Part shown: one piece after another, positions 39,768 to 41,723 of the stretch
Layout of the letters: every line of letters starts with the position of its first letter
How positions within the stretch are numbered: position 1 is the stretch's first letter
NCBI GenBank assembly: GCA_017441205.1
Contig: JAFRYG010000104.1
Location: forward strand, 1-41,723
Direction: 5' to 3'
Length of the DNA: 41,723 nt
From: Pseudomonadota bacterium
GTDB taxonomy: Bacteria; Myxococcota_A; Bradymonadia; UBA4248
The notes under the pieces: model-generated
Seen by the model: only the letters and a program-made list of their open reading frames with translations
What the model was told of the DNA's origin: nothing
Databases searched by the model: none
Position numbers and translations under genes: made by a program

Positions 39768-41723
39768 ATGAAAGATCCCAATCGTACAAGCCCGCTTCAT
39801 GAAAATGCCGTTCACGAGAGCGCGTGGAAACACGTGACCGGTCGTGCACAGTTCGTCAACGACATGCCGCTCCCGCCGCATTGTCTCGTCTCAAAAATCG
39901 TCGTCTCCCCGGTGGCTCACGGCATCATCAAACAAATCGATACCTCCGATGCCCTCAAGGTTCCCGGTGTCGTCGCCGTCATTACGGCCAAAGACATCCC
40001 CGGCGTCAACGATGCTTCCTCATGGATGCACGACGAAGAACTCCTGGCCTCTAAAGAAGTCAACTGCATCGGCCAGAACATCGCCCTCGTCCTCGGCGAA
40101 ACCTACGAAGCCTGCGAAGAGGGCGCCTCCAAGGTCAAAGTCGATATCGACCCGCTCGAAGCCATCATCGACATCCGCGATGCCATCGCCAAAAACAGCA
40201 TGCTCCCGGGTTGTCACATCATTGCGCGCGGCGATCTCGATGAAGCCTGGAAAAACGCCGATTTCATCCTCGAAGGCGAAGTCGAATCCCCGGGCCAGGA
40301 ACACTGGTATCTCGAAACCCACTGCGCACAGGCCGAAGTCAACGAAGACAACGACGTCATCATCTATGCTTCTAGCCAGTGCCCGACCGGCGTTCAGGGC
40401 AAAGCCGCAGAAATCCTCGGGATCGACGCATCCCACGTCGTCTGCATCATGCCCCGTATGGGCGGAGGCTTCGGTGGCAAAGAAACCCAGGGCGCGCAAT
40501 ACGGCGGTCTGGCTGCACTCGGTGCATGGATTACGCGCCGTCCCGTCCGCGTCTGGCTCAACCGCGACGACGATATGGCATGGTCCGGCAAACGCCATCC
40601 GTTCCTCAGCAAATACAAAGCCGCATTCAAAAACGACGGCACGATCCTCGGTCTCCACGTCGTCAGCTACGCCAACTCCGGTTGGGCCGAAGACCTCTCG
40701 ATGTGCATTCTCGACCGCTGTCTGTATCACCTCGATGGCTGCTACTACATCCCGGCGCTCCATTTCGAAGGTTACACGGCCAAGACGAATCTCCCGTCGA
40801 ACACGGCATTCCGCGGCTTCGGCGGTCCCCAGGGCTTCATGGTCACCGAAACCGTGATGAACCGCGCCGCACGCCGCCTCGGCATGGATCCGCTCGACAT
40901 CCGCATCAAGAACTACTACGGCGATGCCCCGCGCAACATGATGCAGTACGAGACCCCGCTCAAAAACTTCCGCGTTCCGATGATGACCGACCGCGTCATC
41001 AAATCCGCGCGCTATTGGGAACGCAAAGCCGAAATCGACGCCTTCAACGCCAAGAGCCGCTACATCAAACGCGGTATCGGCTTTATGCCGGTTAAATTCG
41101 GCATTTCTTTCACCAACACGATGCTCAATCAGGCCGGCGCGCTCGTCCTCGTCTATACAGACGGTTCCGTCGCCATCAACCACGGCGGCTCCGAAATGGG
41201 CCAGGGCCTGCACACCAAAATGGTCGCGATCGCCTCGCATAACCTCGGCATCAAGCCCGAACACATCCGCCTGATGAACACCCGCACCGACAAAGTGCCC
41301 AATACATCGGCAACTGCCGCCTCCAGCGGTACGGACCTCAATGGCGCGGCCATCAAGAACGCCTGCGATCAAATCACCGCACGCCTGCGCAAAGTCGTCG
41401 CCAAACACCTCGAACTCGCCGACTCCGACATTGACAAAATCGTGTTCGACAACGGCCTGTGTCTCGCACCGGGCAAAGACCCCGTCGATATCGTCAAGGT
41501 TATCAACTGGGCCTACGCCGACCGCGTCCAGCTCTCGGCCGCCGGTTACTACGCGACGCCCGACATCTATTACGATGTCGAAAAAGGCCGCGGCAAGCCG
41601 TTCGCCTACTATTCCTATGGCGTCTGCGTGCTCGAAATCGAACTCAACACGCTCACCGGCGAATACCAGCTCCGCGACGTCGAAGCGATTCACGACGTCG
41701 GCGATGCCATCATCCCGAGCATC
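39768..41723 (+). CDS. xdhB: Xanthine dehydrogenase large (molybdopterin) subunit (3' partial)
   Basis: The frame is open from the ATG at 39768 to the window edge (652 codons); family proteins have about 780 residues, so roughly 130 are missing. The molybdenum-cofactor and substrate motifs are intact: EHWYLETHCAQAEV, MGGGFGGKE (the Glu that binds purines), NTAFRGFGGPQG (the substrate Arg), KFGISFT and GSEMGQGLHTK. The Glu and Arg mark xanthine dehydrogenase rather than aldehyde oxidase. The catalytic Glu near the C-terminus lies outside. Codon use here is strongly C-ending, unlike most genes in the window. Long open frames on the other strand (40020-41693) and in another plus frame (39844-40857) come from this codon bias. 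Confidence 0.95.
   Translation, partial: MKDPNRTSPLHENAVHESAWKHVTGRAQFVNDMPLPPHCLVSKIVVSPVAHGIIKQIDTSDALKVPGVVAVITAKDIPGVNDASSWMHDEELLASKEVNCIGQNIALVLGETYEACEEGASKVKVDIDPLEAIIDIRDAIAKNSMLPGCHIIARGDLDEAWKNADFILEGEVESPGQEHWYLETHCAQAEVNEDNDVIIYASSQCPTGVQGKAAEILGIDASHVVCIMPRMGGGFGGKETQGAQYGGLAALGAWITRRPVRVWLNRDDDMAWSGKRHPFLSKYKAAFKNDGTILGLHVVSYANSGWAEDLSMCILDRCLYHLDGCYYIPALHFEGYTAKTNLPSNTAFRGFGGPQGFMVTETVMNRAARRLGMDPLDIRIKNYYGDAPRNMMQYETPLKNFRVPMMTDRVIKSARYWERKAEIDAFNAKSRYIKRGIGFMPVKFGISFTNTMLNQAGALVLVYTDGSVAINHGGSEMGQGLHTKMVAIASHNLGIKPEHIRLMNTRTDKVPNTSATAASSGTDLNGAAIKNACDQITARLRKVVAKHLELADSDIDKIVFDNGLCLAPGKDPVDIVKVINWAYADRVQLSAAGYYATPDIYYDVEKGRGKPFAYYSYGVCVLEIELNTLTGEYQLRDVEAIHDVGDAIIPSI

Noticed and set aside
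39844..40857. 337-codon open frame in a second plus frame
   Set aside because: Overlaps xdhB; its translation is low-complexity Ser/Pro/Lys/Arg without motifs.
40020..41693. 557-codon open frame on the minus strand
   Set aside because: It lies antisense to xdhB, whose molybdenum-cofactor motifs are intact throughout; the open frame is a by-product of C-ending codons.

Overview
The window comes from a bacterial chromosome of moderate GC content with dense, mostly operonic genes on both strands. I infer a Myxococcota/Bradymonadota-type (former deltaproteobacterial) lineage. The signs are Hanks-type Ser/Thr kinases, an FHA protein with a ribbon-helix-helix-like N-terminus, a type II secretion operon, and two large lipoproteins built from Cys-rich tandem repeats. 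This is inference from gene content; no rRNA or other taxonomic marker is present. No tRNA, rRNA, CRISPR array, prophage or insertion sequence was recognised.

Layout. 1-2.7 kb: two ATGA-coupled Ser/Thr kinases, the first cut by the window edge. 2.8-4.9 kb (minus): a lipoprotein with 13 CGDG-type repeats and a DUF4855-like C-terminal domain. 5.4-13.4 kb: a type II secretion operon (a second GspC-like PDZ protein, then gspC, gspD, gspE, gspF, gspG) closed by a strong bidirectional terminator; the minor pseudopilin and GspL/M genes are not here. 13.5-18 kb: an MFS transporter, a pair of half-size chromate (CHR) transporter subunits, a Fur-box-like site and a MATE exporter. 18.4-20.7 kb: an EF-hand membrane protein. 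20.8-24.2 kb: ndk, then divergently a protein with two tandem DUF721/DciA-like domains, two membrane proteins of unknown function and a flavin reductase, with a second Fur-box-like site. 24.6-28.2 kb: a lipoprotein with near-identical 43-residue repeats and a YgiQ-type radical SAM protein. 28.3-29.4 kb: two tandem ECF sigma factors. 29.7-34.4 kb (minus): a large helical repeat-like protein, an RHH-FHA protein, an inositol-monophosphatase-family enzyme and an Lrp/AsnC regulator. 34.7-37.7 kb: a calpain-family cysteine protease with a complete Cys-His-Asn triad, overlapping a lipoprotein gene. 38.3 kb to the end: xanthine dehydrogenase xdhA and xdhB, the latter running off the window.

The most unusual signal is not a gene. 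At least eleven intergenic hairpins share one architecture although their arms differ in sequence: an outer stem, one unpaired G, then an inner stem that opens with TAT and closes with ATA. They occur in both orientations, in convergent, divergent and tandem intergenic spaces, with four copies in about 250 bp at 18.03-18.28 kb. The arms covary between copies, so the structure is kept rather than the sequence. I do not recognise this as a named family; it may be a dispersed palindromic element of this lineage.

Functionally, the T2SS core would export proteins across the outer membrane. The kinases, FHA protein, ECF pair and Lrp regulator give signalling capacity. The calpain-lipoprotein pair and the two repeat lipoproteins are the accessory parts with least precedent.
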